Shown here: positions 7,540 to 18,616 of the stretch, piece after piece | How positions within the stretch are numbered: position 1 is the stretch's first letter | How the letters are laid out: every line of letters begins with the position of its first letter | Origin: Streptomyces beihaiensis | GTDB taxonomy: Bacteria > Actinomycetota > Actinomycetes > Streptomycetales > Streptomycetaceae | DNA length: 64,000 bases | Assembly (NCBI RefSeq): GCF_026274175.1 | Contig: NZ_JAPHNL010000013.1 | Location: 17,854 to 81,853 of the forward strand | Direction of reading: 5' to 3' | The notes under the pieces: generated by a model | Seen by the model: only the letters and a program-made list of their open reading frames with translations | The model's database searches: none | Told to the model about the DNA's origin: nothing | Made by a program: the position numbers and the translations under genes

Positions 7540-8730
7540 ATGTCCGTTTCCGCCCTGACCATCGGCCCCCACCAGGTGCGGCCGCCGGTCGTCCTCGCCC
7601 CCATGGCCGGGATCACCAACGCGCCGTTCCGGACGCTGTGCCGGGAGTTCAGCGGCGGCAAGGGACTCTTCGTCAGCGAGATGATCACCACCCGCGCCCT
7701 GGTCGAGCGCAACGAGAAGACCATGCGGCTCATCCGTTTCGACGCGTCGGAGAAGCCGCGCTCCATCCAGCTGTACGGGGTCGACCCGGCCACCGTCGGC
7801 AAGGCCGTCCGCATGATCGCGGAGGAGGACCTCGCCGACCACATCGACCTGAACTTCGGCTGCCCGGTCCCCAAGGTGACCAGGAAGGGCGGCGGCTCCG
7901 CCCTCCCCTACAAGCGGAACCTGCTGCGCGCGATCCTGCGCGAAGCCGTGTCAGGGGCGGGTGACCTGCCGGTCACGATGAAGATGCGCAAGGGCATCGA
8001 CGACGACCACATCACGTACCTCGACGCGGGCCGCATCGCGGTGGAGGAAGGCGTCACGGCGATCGCGCTGCACGGCCGTACCGCGGCCCAGCACTACGGC
8101 GGCACGGCCGACTGGGACTCCATCGCTCGCCTGAAGGAACACGTCCCGGAGATCCCGGTCCTCGGCAACGGCGACATCTGGTCGGCGGACGACGCCCTGC
8201 GCATGGTCCGCGAGACCGGGTGCGACGGGGTGGTCGTCGGCCGCGGCTGCCTGGGCCGCCCGTGGCTCTTCGCCGACCTCGTCGCCGCGTTCGAGGGCCG
8301 CGAGGAGCGGATGCGGCCCACGCTGCGGGTGGTGGCCGACGCGATGGTGCGGCATGCGACGCTGCTCGACGAGTGGCTGGAGAGCGGAGGGGCGGCCCAC
8401 GGGGCCTCCGCCGAGGGCGATGGTGGGGGACGGGAGGGCGAGTCGCGCGGCGTCGTCGACTTCCGCAAGCACGTCGCCTGGTACCTGAAGGGGTTCTCGG
8501 TCGGCTCGGAGATGCGCAAGCGGCTGGCTGTCACGTCGTCGTTGGCCGAACTCCGTTCCGGCCTCGACGAGCTGGACCTCGACCAGCCCTGGCCCGACGG
8601 CGCGGCGGACGGCCCGCGCGGGCGGACCTCCGGCAACAATCGGGTGGTGCTGCCGGACGGGTGGCTCCGGGACCCGTACGACTGCGCCGGGGTGTCGTCG
8701 GACGCGGAGCTGGACTCGTCCGGGGGGTGA
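7540..8730 (+). CDS. dusB: tRNA-dihydrouridine synthase
   Basis: A 396-residue FMN-dependent enzyme that reduces uridines in the tRNA D-loop. FMN-barrel motifs in order: VVLAPMAGITNAPFRTLCRE (residues ~14-33), DLNFGCPVPKVTRKGGG with the catalytic Cys (~104-120), KMRKG, IALHGRTAAQHYGG, PVLGNGDIW, and VVVGRGCLGRPW for phosphate binding, then the helical C-terminal tRNA-binding domain. Actinobacterial members run 380-400 residues. A Gly/Glu-rich insert (about 285-310) interrupts the C-terminal domain before VVDFRKHVAWYLKG. Start ATG at 7540 is preceded by GGAG at good distance. DusB versus another Dus subfamily is a best fit, not proven. Confidence 0.9.
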   Translation: MSVSALTIGPHQVRPPVVLAPMAGITNAPFRTLCREFSGGKGLFVSEMITTRALVERNEKTMRLIRFDASEKPRSIQLYGVDPATVGKAVRMIAEEDLADHIDLNFGCPVPKVTRKGGGSALPYKRNLLRAILREAVSGAGDLPVTMKMRKGIDDDHITYLDAGRIAVEEGVTAIALHGRTAAQHYGGTADWDSIARLKEHVPEIPVLGNGDIWSADDALRMVRETGCDGVVVGRGCLGRPWLFADLVAAFEGREERMRPTLRVVADAMVRHATLLDEWLESGGAAHGASAEGDGGGREGESRGVVDFRKHVAWYLKGFSVGSEMRKRLAVTSSLAELRSGLDELDLDQPWPDGAADGPRGRTSGNNRVVLPDGWLRDPYDCAGVSSDAELDSSGG

Positions 8731-8790
8731 GGGGAGGCCGCCCGCCCGGGAGTGTTTCGCTGCCGGGTGCGGCGGTGGTCGTGGCCGGTC

Positions 8791-8804
8791 GCGCGGTTCC
8801 CCGC
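8791..8804 (+). repeat. Dispersed GC repeat core, copy 1
   Basis: The 14-bp core GCGCGGTTCCCCGC lies in the 163-bp gap between dusB and the debranching enzyme. It recurs at 28127-28140 and, inverted, at 35621-35634, each time between genes. This core is common between Streptomyces genes; function not known. Nothing else is visible in 8731-8893. Confidence 0.55.
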
Positions 8805-8893
8805 CACCCTGAGGGGCGGGGGGCCGCGCCGATATGCGGCTCCGCCGTGTGGGCCCGAGCACGCCACGACGGCGCGGCGGCCGACCCGATCGC

Positions 8894-10990
8894 TCAACCA
8901 CCCACGGCGCTCAGCAACGCCAACGGCGCCGCGGCCGACCGCGACTCCCGCGCACACGCGTACGGATGCGGCACCGGCACCGGGTAGGCGGAACGTTCGT
9001 ACCCGGCCAGAACCTCCGGCAGCCGTCCGCCGCAGGCGACGGATGCCGCCACCACACCCCGCGCCACAACCCTCGCCTCGTCGCGCAGTCCGTAGCGCGC
9101 GAGCCCGCTCACGATCAGCGCGTTGTCGTGCGGCCACACCGACCCCCGGTGATACGACAGCGGGTGATACGCGGCCTGCCCGGCCGCGACGGTCCGTACG
9201 CCCCACCCCGAGAAGAAGTCCGGCGCGAGGAGCCTGCGGCCCACCGCCTCTCCGTGCTCCTTGTCGAGCAGCCCCGACCACAGCAGATGCCCGGCGTCGG
9301 AGGCGAGCGCGTCCACGTGCCGGCCCTCGCCGTCGAGCGCCAGGGCCACGAACTCCTGCTCCGGCATCCAGAAGTCCCGCTGGAACCGGTCCCGCAGATC
9401 CGCCGCGGTCTGCTCCAGGAGCGCCGCGTGGACCTCGTCGCCCCACACGGCGCGCGCGAGCCCCGCGGTGCGCACCAGCGCGTCGTACGCGTAGCCCTGC
9501 GCGCCCGCCGCCATCACCGGGCCGGTCGGACGGCCGCCGTCCGCGCCGCAGATCGCGCCGGGGGAGTCCTTCCAGTTCTGATTGGCCAGGCCGCCGCGGT
9601 CGGCGCGGTAGACGAGATAGCCGCGCGAGGTCAGACCGCCGTGGTCGAGCATCCAGCCGACCGCGGCCCGCGCGTGCGGCTCAAGACGCCGGGCCAGTGA
9701 CAGGTCACCGGTCTGCTCGGTGTACGCGCCGAGCAGCACCAGGAAGAGCGGGGTCGCGTCGACCGAACCGTAGTAACGCCCGTACGGCACCTGCCCGAAG
9801 TGCGCCAGCTCGCCGTGGCGCACCTCGTGCACGATCTTGCCGGGCTGCGCGACGGGCTCGTCCGTCGCCTCGGTCGCCTGCGTCGCGGCGAGCACCGGCA
9901 GCGTCGCGGCGGCCAGCTCGGGACGGTACGGCAGGGCGAACAACGAGGTGAGCAGCGCGTCGCGGCCGAGCAGCGTGAGGAACCACGGGACGCCCGCCGC
10001 CGGAACCAGGTGGCGCTCACCGTCCGGGCCCGCCGCGGGCACCCGGAGCGCCGCCAGGTCCGCGAGGCCCTGCGCGCAGGCCGCCGTGAGCTCGGGCCAC
10101 GTGTCGGGCAGCTCGACGTCGGCCACGAACTCCCGTACCCGCGCGGCGATCTCGGCCGACGCGGCGGCCGGGCTCGCGGGAATCCGCACCGCCCGGACGC
10201 CGTGCGGGCGGGCGGCCACCCGCAGCGTCAGCCCGGTGTGGCCGTGCGCCGGTACGTCGAGCGTCCACACCAGGCGGCGGGCGCCGGTTCCGGTCTCCTC
10301 GACGGCGTCGGGCGCGGGCTCCGCGGTGACGGTCGTCGCGGCCCGCCAGTCGCCGCGCCGGTAGGTGAACTCCACGCCGTCGTCTAGGACTTCACGCCCG
10401 CGCACCGCACCCGGTTTCGCGTACGTTCGGTGGTCGTCACGCAGCTCGAACTGATCGGCGAAGTCGGCGTCGACGGTCAGCGCGAGCAGCACCGTCGTGG
10501 GCACCGAGTGGTTGGAGGCGACGCGCAGCTCCTCGACGAACGACCCGTCCCCGACGGCCTGTTCACGGAAGAGCGTGTACGCGGGCGGCTCCTGGCGCCC
10601 GCCGCGCGGCACCAGCACGCAGCGGGCCACGCCCTCGTCCTCGACGGCCTGCGGGGTGAGCACCTCCGGCGCGGCCCCGTCGACGGTCAGCTGCCAGCGC
10701 GACAGGTGCCGGGCGTCGCGTACGAACAGGCCGTCGGGCGAGGCGCCGCCGCGCACGGCGGTCAGCGCGCCGGACGGGTCCGTCGAGACGAACGTGCCGC
10801 CCCGTACCAGGAGCCGCCGCCCGTGTCCGTGTCCCTGCCCGTGCCCCTGCACGTACCCGTACCCGTGGCCGTACCCGTACGCGTGGCTGTGCGCCTGTCC
10901 GTGCGGCTGTCCGTGTGCTTGTCCGGGCGTCTGCCGGGGTGTCTGTCCGGGTCCGTTCGGCTGGGCGTACACGCGTGCTTCGGTCGTCAT
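8894..10990 (-). CDS. Glycogen debranching N-terminal domain protein
   Basis: A 698-residue protein with a glycogen-debranching N-terminal domain (~58-270, starting RRLLVRGGTFVSTDPSGALT) and an (alpha/alpha)6 amylo-alpha-1,6-glucosidase-like domain (~300-690; WFLTLLGRDALLTSLFALPY, then HPLSYHRGSVWPHDNALIVSG shape near the C-terminus with acidic residues typical of GH133-type enzymes). Likely a cytosolic glucan- or oligosaccharide-processing hydrolase. The first ~57 residues are a His/Gly/Tyr/Gln repeat tract, absent from usual members and probably a minisatellite expansion (10815-10975). Starts inside the stop of the upstream GH gene (4-bp ATGA overlap), so the two are translated together. 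Exact substrate not known. Confidence 0.85.
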   Translation of the reverse strand: MTTEARVYAQPNGPGQTPRQTPGQAHGQPHGQAHSHAYGYGHGYGYVQGHGQGHGHGRRLLVRGGTFVSTDPSGALTAVRGGASPDGLFVRDARHLSRWQLTVDGAAPEVLTPQAVEDEGVARCVLVPRGGRQEPPAYTLFREQAVGDGSFVEELRVASNHSVPTTVLLALTVDADFADQFELRDDHRTYAKPGAVRGREVLDDGVEFTYRRGDWRAATTVTAEPAPDAVEETGTGARRLVWTLDVPAHGHTGLTLRVAARPHGVRAVRIPASPAAASAEIAARVREFVADVELPDTWPELTAACAQGLADLAALRVPAAGPDGERHLVPAAGVPWFLTLLGRDALLTSLFALPYRPELAAATLPVLAATQATEATDEPVAQPGKIVHEVRHGELAHFGQVPYGRYYGSVDATPLFLVLLGAYTEQTGDLSLARRLEPHARAAVGWMLDHGGLTSRGYLVYRADRGGLANQNWKDSPGAICGADGGRPTGPVMAAGAQGYAYDALVRTAGLARAVWGDEVHAALLEQTAADLRDRFQRDFWMPEQEFVALALDGEGRHVDALASDAGHLLWSGLLDKEHGEAVGRRLLAPDFFSGWGVRTVAAGQAAYHPLSYHRGSVWPHDNALIVSGLARYGLRDEARVVARGVVAASVACGGRLPEVLAGYERSAYPVPVPHPYACARESRSAAAPLALLSAVGG

Positions 10991-12414
10991 CGGGCCCCTG
11001 CTCCCGTCTCTTCCGTCTCGTGTTCCGTGTCGTCTCGGGGCGGCGCGCCGGCCTGCGGGCCCGCGGGGTCCAGCAGGTCGAGGGTGAGCGCGGCCGTCCA
11101 GCCGAAACCGCGCGCGCCACAGCCCTCGCCGGTGTACGGGTCCACGTACTCCGCGAAGTCCGTCGCGGCGGCCACGTCGAGCAACGCGGCACGCAGCCGC
11201 GCCGCCTGTGCGCGCTCGCCGTGCAGCCGCAGGCCGCGTTCGAGCAGCCAGTTGGTGTTGAACCAGGCCGGGCCGCGCCAGTAGCGGTGCGGGTCGAAGG
11301 CCGGGCCGCGCAGGTCGTAACTGGGCGCGAGCCGCACCCCGCCGCCGAGGCCGAAGCGCGGGCCGCGAGCGGTACGGACGAGCGCGGCGGCGACCTCGCG
11401 CGGCAGCGCCGGGAGGATCAGCGGGATCAGCCCCGAGACGCCGTACTCCGTGACGAGGGCGCGGGAGCCGTCGGGACCCCGCGGATCAAGCGAGTCCGAC
11501 GCCCGCAGATCCCGGCAGAAGAACATCTCGGCCTCCGGGTCCCACAGCCGTTCCACCAGCGCCGCCGTCAGCCGCTCCGCACGCGCGTGCCGGGCCGTTC
11601 CCGCCGCGCCGAGCTCGCGCGCGATGTGGGCGAGAGCGTGCTCGGACGCGGCGAGCAGCGCGTTGAAGGACGGATCCTCGACGGCGAACTCCCGCCGCCC
11701 GCACGGCCCGTCCGCGTACCCGCCGTCCCGGTAGTCCGCCGCGAGGCGCACGTACCGCCCGTAGTCCAGGTCCGTCGGCCGGTCGCCCGCCGCGCCGTGT
11801 TCCAGGTCGCGGCGGCGGAAGGCTCGGGCCGGGGCGGGGGAGACGCGGGCCAGCGGCGCGTCCCAGCACGGGCTGTTGTCCATCCCCTGTTCCCACGGAT
11901 GCACCACCGAGACGAGCCCGCCGCCGCCGAGGTCGCGGCGGTGCAGCAGATACCGGTGCCAGGCGGCGAGCGCCGGGTAGACCCGGGAGAGGAACCCCCG
12001 TGCGCGGGAGAGCCGGGGGTCCGCCCGATGCACCAGCCACGCGGCGAGCGCGTGCACCGGCGGTTGCACGATCCCGGAGGTCTGCACGCCCGCCGGGGCG
12101 CCGGCGCCCCGGCCCGCCGTGGCCGAGCGCCAGAAGGCGGGGCCGGGGAAGTACGCGTCGGAAGGGACGGCGGGGTTGAAGACGATGTGCGGGACGCGGC
12201 CGTCGCCCCACTGGGCGGCGAGAAGCGTCTCCAGTTCGGTCTGGGCGCGCAGCGGCGCGACGTGCCGAAGGCCGATCGCGATGAACGCCGAGTCCCACGA
12301 CCACTGGTGCGGGTACAAGGTGCGTGAGGGCACCGTGGACGTGCCCGTCCAGTTCCGGTCCAGGACCCGGGCGGCGCGCTCCCCCAAGGAGCCGTGCTCG
12401 GTCGTGTGCTCCAC
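10987..12414 (-). CDS. MGH1-like glycoside hydrolase (clan GH-G/GH63 type)
   Basis: A 475-residue (alpha/alpha)6-barrel hydrolase. Visible: LYPHQWSWDSAFIAIGLRHV (~33-52), the GH63/mannosylglycerate-hydrolase signature with catalytic Asp; SVVHPWEQGMDNSPCWDAPL (~178-197); and YWRGPAWFNTNWLLERGL (~375-392). Relatives act on glucosylglycerate, mannosylglycerate or trehalose-like compatible solutes, others on trimmed glycans. First gene of a two-gene operon with the debranching enzyme; divergent from a ROK regulator at 12585 that probably represses it in response to a sugar. No signal peptide, so cytosolic. Family assignment good, substrate inferred only loosely. Confidence 0.83.
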   Translation of the reverse strand: MEHTTEHGSLGERAARVLDRNWTGTSTVPSRTLYPHQWSWDSAFIAIGLRHVAPLRAQTELETLLAAQWGDGRVPHIVFNPAVPSDAYFPGPAFWRSATAGRGAGAPAGVQTSGIVQPPVHALAAWLVHRADPRLSRARGFLSRVYPALAAWHRYLLHRRDLGGGGLVSVVHPWEQGMDNSPCWDAPLARVSPAPARAFRRRDLEHGAAGDRPTDLDYGRYVRLAADYRDGGYADGPCGRREFAVEDPSFNALLAASEHALAHIARELGAAGTARHARAERLTAALVERLWDPEAEMFFCRDLRASDSLDPRGPDGSRALVTEYGVSGLIPLILPALPREVAAALVRTARGPRFGLGGGVRLAPSYDLRGPAFDPHRYWRGPAWFNTNWLLERGLRLHGERAQAARLRAALLDVAAATDFAEYVDPYTGEGCGARGFGWTAALTLDLLDPAGPQAGAPPRDDTEHETEETGAGAR

Positions 12415-12454
12415 AAGCTCTCCCGAGGGACGCCGGTTACGCGCACCGAAGCTT

Positions 12455-12505
12455 AGAGTTACGCCTACTTAACACGCAAAACCTAGAATGTAACGCCTAG
12501 TTGAC
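12455..12505. promoter_or_regulatory. Direct-repeat operator between hydrolase operon and ROK gene
   Basis: Two near-identical 15-mers, TTACGCCTACTTAAC (12459-12473) and TAACGCCTAGTTGAC (12491-12505), differ at three positions and are offset by 32 bp, i.e. three helical turns. Each is preceded by a CTTAG/CCTAG element. The tract is AT-rich for this genome and lies between divergent start codons, so it is the probable ROK-binding site and holds promoters for both directions. The leader 12516-12570 has short CAGGCAAAGA-type repeats. Confidence 0.6.
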
Positions 12506-12584
12506 GGGCGCAAGACACAGGCAAAGACATGGGCAAAGATGCAGGCAGAGATGCAGGCAGAGACGAACGCAGGGGAGTTCGGCC

Positions 12585-13787
12585 ATGGCGGGGAACCTGG
12601 CGAGCGCCGGAGAGCTGCTGCAACTGGTCCGCAGCGGCAAGGCCACCACGCGGGGAGCGCTCCAGGACGTCACGGGGCTCTCGCGGGCGACGGTCGGGCA
12701 GCGCCTGGACCGGCTGTTCCGCGCGGGCTGGTTGCGCGAGGGCGCGGCGGGCCCGGTCAGCTCGCGGCTCGGCGGCCGTCCGTCCGTGCGCCTGGAGTTC
12801 GACGACGGGCACGCGCTGGTGCTCGCCGCCGTCCTCGACACCCGGCACGCCCGCGCCGCCGTGCTCACTCTGTCGGGCGAGGTGCTCGCCGAGCACACGG
12901 ACGCGCTGACCGTCGGGGACGGGCCGGAGGCGGTGCTCGACCGGCTCGGCGTCTGGTTCGGCGATCTGCTCAAGGAGACCGGCCGGGCCGCCGCCGAGGT
13001 GTGCGGGATCGGGCTGGCGGTGCCCGGCCCGGTCGACACCGCCACCGGCCGTGTCGTGCAGCCCCCGATCATGCCGGGCTGGGACGGCTACGACATAAGG
13101 GGCCGCCTCGCCCGCGCCGCCGCCGAGCACGCGGCGACCGGTCCCGCCGTCCCCGTACTGGTCGACAACGACGCCAACCTCATGGCCTACGGGGAGCAGC
13201 GCGCGGCCCACCCGCACTGTGCGGCCTTCGTCCTGGTCAAGGTCTCCACGGGGATCGGCGCGGGCGTCGTCGTGGACGGCGCGATCTACCGGGGCGTCGA
13301 CGGCGGGGCGGGCGACATCGGGCACATACGGGTGCCGGGAGGAGAGGACGCGCGGTGCCGCTGCGGCTCGTACGGCTGCCTGGCCGCCGTCGCCAGCGGC
13401 CGGGCCGTGGCGCGGCGGCTGACCGAGGCGGGGGTGCCCGCGGCCTCCGGGTCGGATGTGCGGGAGTTGCTCGCGGCGGGCCATCCGGAGGCCGTGCGCC
13501 TGGCGCGCGAGGCGGGGCGCGGCGTGGGCGAGGTGCTCGCCACGGTCGTGACGCTGCTCAACCCGGGCGTCCTCATGATCTCCGGGGATTTGGCCGGAAC
13601 GCCCTTCCTGACAGGCGTACGGGAGTTGCTGTACCAGCGGGCGCTGCCTCGCTCGACCGCGCACCTGGAGGTGGTGGCGTCGCGGCTCGGTGAGCGGGCG
13701 GCGCTGGCCGGGGCGGGAGCGCTGGTGGTCGAGGAGCTGTACGCGCCCGCGCGGGCGGAGGAACGGCTCGCGGAGCTGGGCGTCTGA
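12585..13787 (+). CDS. ROK family transcriptional regulator
   Basis: A 400-residue NagC/XylR-type regulator: N-terminal winged helix (~10-65, VTGLSRATVGQRLDRLFRAG) and a sugar-kinase-like ROK domain (~80-390). Seen in the ROK part: GIGLAVPGPVD, LVDNDANLMAYGE (catalytic-Asp equivalent present), STGIGAGVVVDG, GAGDIGHI, and the zinc motif CRCGSYGCL. The fourth zinc-motif position usually followed by Glu (GCLE) reads GCLA here, so kinase function is unlikely. Start at the ATG 8 bases after AGGGGAG; a longer reading starting in the repeat-rich leader is rejected. Divergent from the two glycan hydrolase genes, which it likely controls. Confidence 0.88.
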   Translation: MAGNLASAGELLQLVRSGKATTRGALQDVTGLSRATVGQRLDRLFRAGWLREGAAGPVSSRLGGRPSVRLEFDDGHALVLAAVLDTRHARAAVLTLSGEVLAEHTDALTVGDGPEAVLDRLGVWFGDLLKETGRAAAEVCGIGLAVPGPVDTATGRVVQPPIMPGWDGYDIRGRLARAAAEHAATGPAVPVLVDNDANLMAYGEQRAAHPHCAAFVLVKVSTGIGAGVVVDGAIYRGVDGGAGDIGHIRVPGGEDARCRCGSYGCLAAVASGRAVARRLTEAGVPAASGSDVRELLAAGHPEAVRLAREAGRGVGEVLATVVTLLNPGVLMISGDLAGTPFLTGVRELLYQRALPRSTAHLEVVASRLGERAALAGAGALVVEELYAPARAEERLAELGV

Positions 13788-13861
13788 GGCGTCCGCATGC
13801 TGACACCGGTCCGTCCGATGGCGGTGCGGGAAGGCGTGATTCTCGCCACCCTTGATAGGGG

Positions 13862-13881
13862 TTGCGCTCAGATGAGCGCAA
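13862..13881. promoter_or_regulatory. Palindrome upstream of ppdK
   Basis: TTGCGCTC (13862-13869) and GAGCGCAA (13874-13881) are perfect reverse complements around AGAT. Related half-sites (GAACGCAA near 13945, GAGCGATAA near 13976) follow within 100 bp, so this looks like a cluster of sites for one regulator in the 393-bp gap 13788-14180. The regulator is not identifiable from sequence. Confidence 0.45.
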
Positions 13882-14107
13882 AATCGGTGACTGCACTTCT
13901 CCAAGTCGTGGCACTGAGTGCCTTTGCGCGATCATTTGTGAAGTGAACGCAAGTGAGCCGTGAGTGTGCTCATGTGAGCGATAATCGGGCTCTACGGGGG
14001 TTGCGTCTTCAAGAAGTGAAGTCATCTTTGCGGACGGCTTTACTCGCGAGTCACTTTGGATCTCCTGGCGGACGGGTGGTTAAGGCCGCATGACCGCTGA
14101 GTGGACG

Positions 14108-14132
14108 TACCCAGATGCCTTGGATCTGGGTA
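14108..14132. promoter_or_regulatory. Inverted repeat in ppdK leader
   Basis: TACCCAGAT (14108-14116) and ATCTGGGTA (14124-14132) are perfect 9-bp arms around a 7-base loop, 49 bp before the ppdK GTG. Could be an operator next to the promoter or a 5' leader hairpin. No riboswitch-like structure was recognised around it. Confidence 0.5.
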
Positions 14133-14180
14133 TGTTCCTCGCCGTCAGGGCAGCCACCGAGCCTCGAGGAGTCGAGACCC

Positions 14181-16916
<2,736 letters not shown>

Positions 16917-16929
16917 CGCCACACAGACT

Positions 16930-16978
16930 CCGGAGCCGCCGTGGGTCCCCGACCCTCACCGATCCGCGGCGGCTCCGG
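16930..16978. terminator. Hairpin after ppdK
   Basis: CCGGAGCCGCCG (16930-16941) pairs with CGGCGGCTCCGG (16967-16978), 12 bp perfect, 25-base loop, 13 bp after the ppdK stop codon. First of two tandem hairpins in a convergent gap. Confidence 0.65.
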
Positions 16979-16984
16979 AACCAC

Positions 16985-17023
16985 GAGAAGGCGGCACCCC
17001 TGTGCGGGGGGTGCCGCCTTCTC
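16985..17023. terminator. Strong bidirectional terminator
   Basis: GAGAAGGCGGCACCCC (16985-17000) pairs perfectly over 16 bp with 17008-17023 around a 7-base loop, between convergent ppdK and the LAXTG gene. No long T-tract, as is common in Streptomyces terminators. Confidence 0.85.
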
Positions 17024-17045
17024 GGCGTCTTCCTCGCGGCCGGTC

Positions 17046-18359
17046 CTACGGCCGGGTCACGTCCTCGGTGCTGCGCCGCCGCCGCACCACGTACACGGCA
17101 CCCGCGCCGAGCGCGACCGCCGCGCCACCGCTCAGCCCGATCCGCGGCAGCGCGGACGAGGAACCGGTGTCCGCCAGCGTGCCGGAGGCCACAGGAGTGG
17201 CGGACGTGGCGCCCTGCGGCACCGGCTTGTCGGCGGGCGCGACCGGCTTGGCCGCCCCGGACGGGGCCGTGGCGCCGGACGGCAGGATCCGGAACGAGTA
17301 GGCGGCCAGGCCCTCGCTGCCGCCGCACGAGCCGTCACGGCCGTAGGAGTCGCCCGCGACGAAGCTGACGCCCTCACCGGCCGGGGCCGACGCGTCCACC
17401 GTGAGGCGCAGCGGCAGGTCGACGTGGGTTCCCGGCTTCACGTTCTTGAACGAGCCCGCGTACTCGGCCGCCCGGACGGGCTGCCACGCGCCGCCGCGCT
17501 TCGCGCGCAGGTGCAGCTTGCCGGAGACGTCCTCGGTGCGGGACGTGTCCGTCGCGCGGACGGCCACGAACGCCCGCAGTTCGTCCAGGGCCCTGCCCGT
17601 GCCGTTGGTCAGTCGCAGCGTGAAGTCGACGGTGGAACCGGCGGTGACGCTGCCGGGCAGGCCGGGCACGGTCGCGGTGAGCTTCGAGGACGCGTCGCAC
17701 ACCGGGTCGTGGTCACTCTTGCCGTCGTCCCCGCCCTTGGCGGGGTCGTCCTGCCCGGCCTTCGCGGCGGCGAGTGCCTTGTCGGCGGCGCGCTTCTCGG
17801 TGAGGGCCTTGTCGATCGCCTTCTGGGCCGCGCCGACCTGCCGGCTGATGTCGACCTCCCAGTCGGCGAACGCGGACGCGGCCTTCTTCAGCGCGGCGTC
17901 GGCCGCGTCCTTGGCCGCCCCCGCGGTCGCGGCCTCGGTCCGGGCGGTGTGCAGGGTCCGGAGCCCGGCGACCCGTTCGTCGTCGGTGGAGGCCGGGTCG
18001 TCGAGAATCGCACCGACCGTCTTCTCGACCTCGGCCGCGCGGGCGTCGGCCGTCCGCTTGGCGGCCGCCGCGTCGTCCGCCGCCTTCTTCGCCTTGTCCC
18101 GGGCGACCTTGGCGGGCAGGTCGGCGGGCGGGTCACTGAGCAGGCCGATCAGCTGCCGCTTGTGTGCCACAGCGGCGTCGTACGCCTGTTGCGCGTCCCG
18201 CGCCGCCTTCTCCAGGCGGGCCATGGACGACGCGGCCGTCGTCTCGGTCGTCGACGACGACGGCGCGGCGTCGGCGTGAGCGGGCGATACGGAGAAGAGC
18301 GCGACGGGCGCGGTGACGGCGGCCACGGCGGCCGTCGCGAGGACATGGCGGATCTGCAC
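17046..18359 (-). CDS. Sortase-anchored (LAXTG) coiled-coil surface protein
   Basis: A 437-residue exported protein. N-terminal signal peptide VQIRHVLATAAVAAVTAPVA ending near AHADA; a long Ala/Lys/Asp/Glu-rich helical region (~45-210) predicted as coiled coil (repeated AAKRTADARAAEVEK-like heptads); an Ig/beta-sandwich-like domain (~225-370) with two isolated Cys pairs (DPVCDASS; DGSCGGSE); Pro/Ala spacer; then LADTG at residue 395, a hydrophobic helix and RRRR tail. LAXTG is the sortase class E signal in Streptomyces. Start at GTG 18357-18359, seven bases after AAGG. No sortase gene is in the window. Role unknown; a cell-wall-tethered stalk or adhesin is plausible. Confidence 0.8.
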   Translation of the reverse strand: MQIRHVLATAAVAAVTAPVALFSVSPAHADAAPSSSTTETTAASSMARLEKAARDAQQAYDAAVAHKRQLIGLLSDPPADLPAKVARDKAKKAADDAAAAKRTADARAAEVEKTVGAILDDPASTDDERVAGLRTLHTARTEAATAGAAKDAADAALKKAASAFADWEVDISRQVGAAQKAIDKALTEKRAADKALAAAKAGQDDPAKGGDDGKSDHDPVCDASSKLTATVPGLPGSVTAGSTVDFTLRLTNGTGRALDELRAFVAVRATDTSRTEDVSGKLHLRAKRGGAWQPVRAAEYAGSFKNVKPGTHVDLPLRLTVDASAPAGEGVSFVAGDSYGRDGSCGGSEGLAAYSFRILPSGATAPSGAAKPVAPADKPVPQGATSATPVASGTLADTGSSSALPRIGLSGGAAVALGAGAVYVVRRRRSTEDVTRP

Positions 18360-18616
18360 GGAAAAACCTTGTTCCTTGGTCAGAGGAAAACGTTCGCGAC
18401 TGCGACCCGTAGATCGTAGGGCGGGGCCAAGGCTCCGAGCGGGCGCTGAGCGGCCCCGCACCGACCGGGGCGGGACACGTACCACCGGGAAACATGAGCA
18501 AAACCGGACAGTTGCCCCCTATCGCTGTGTTTCACCTGTGAGTCATGTCATCGTCGTCGTGGCCGGAGGGGCGAGCGGAGCCGACAGCCCCGCACGCCCG
18601 CCTTCCGCCTGTACGG

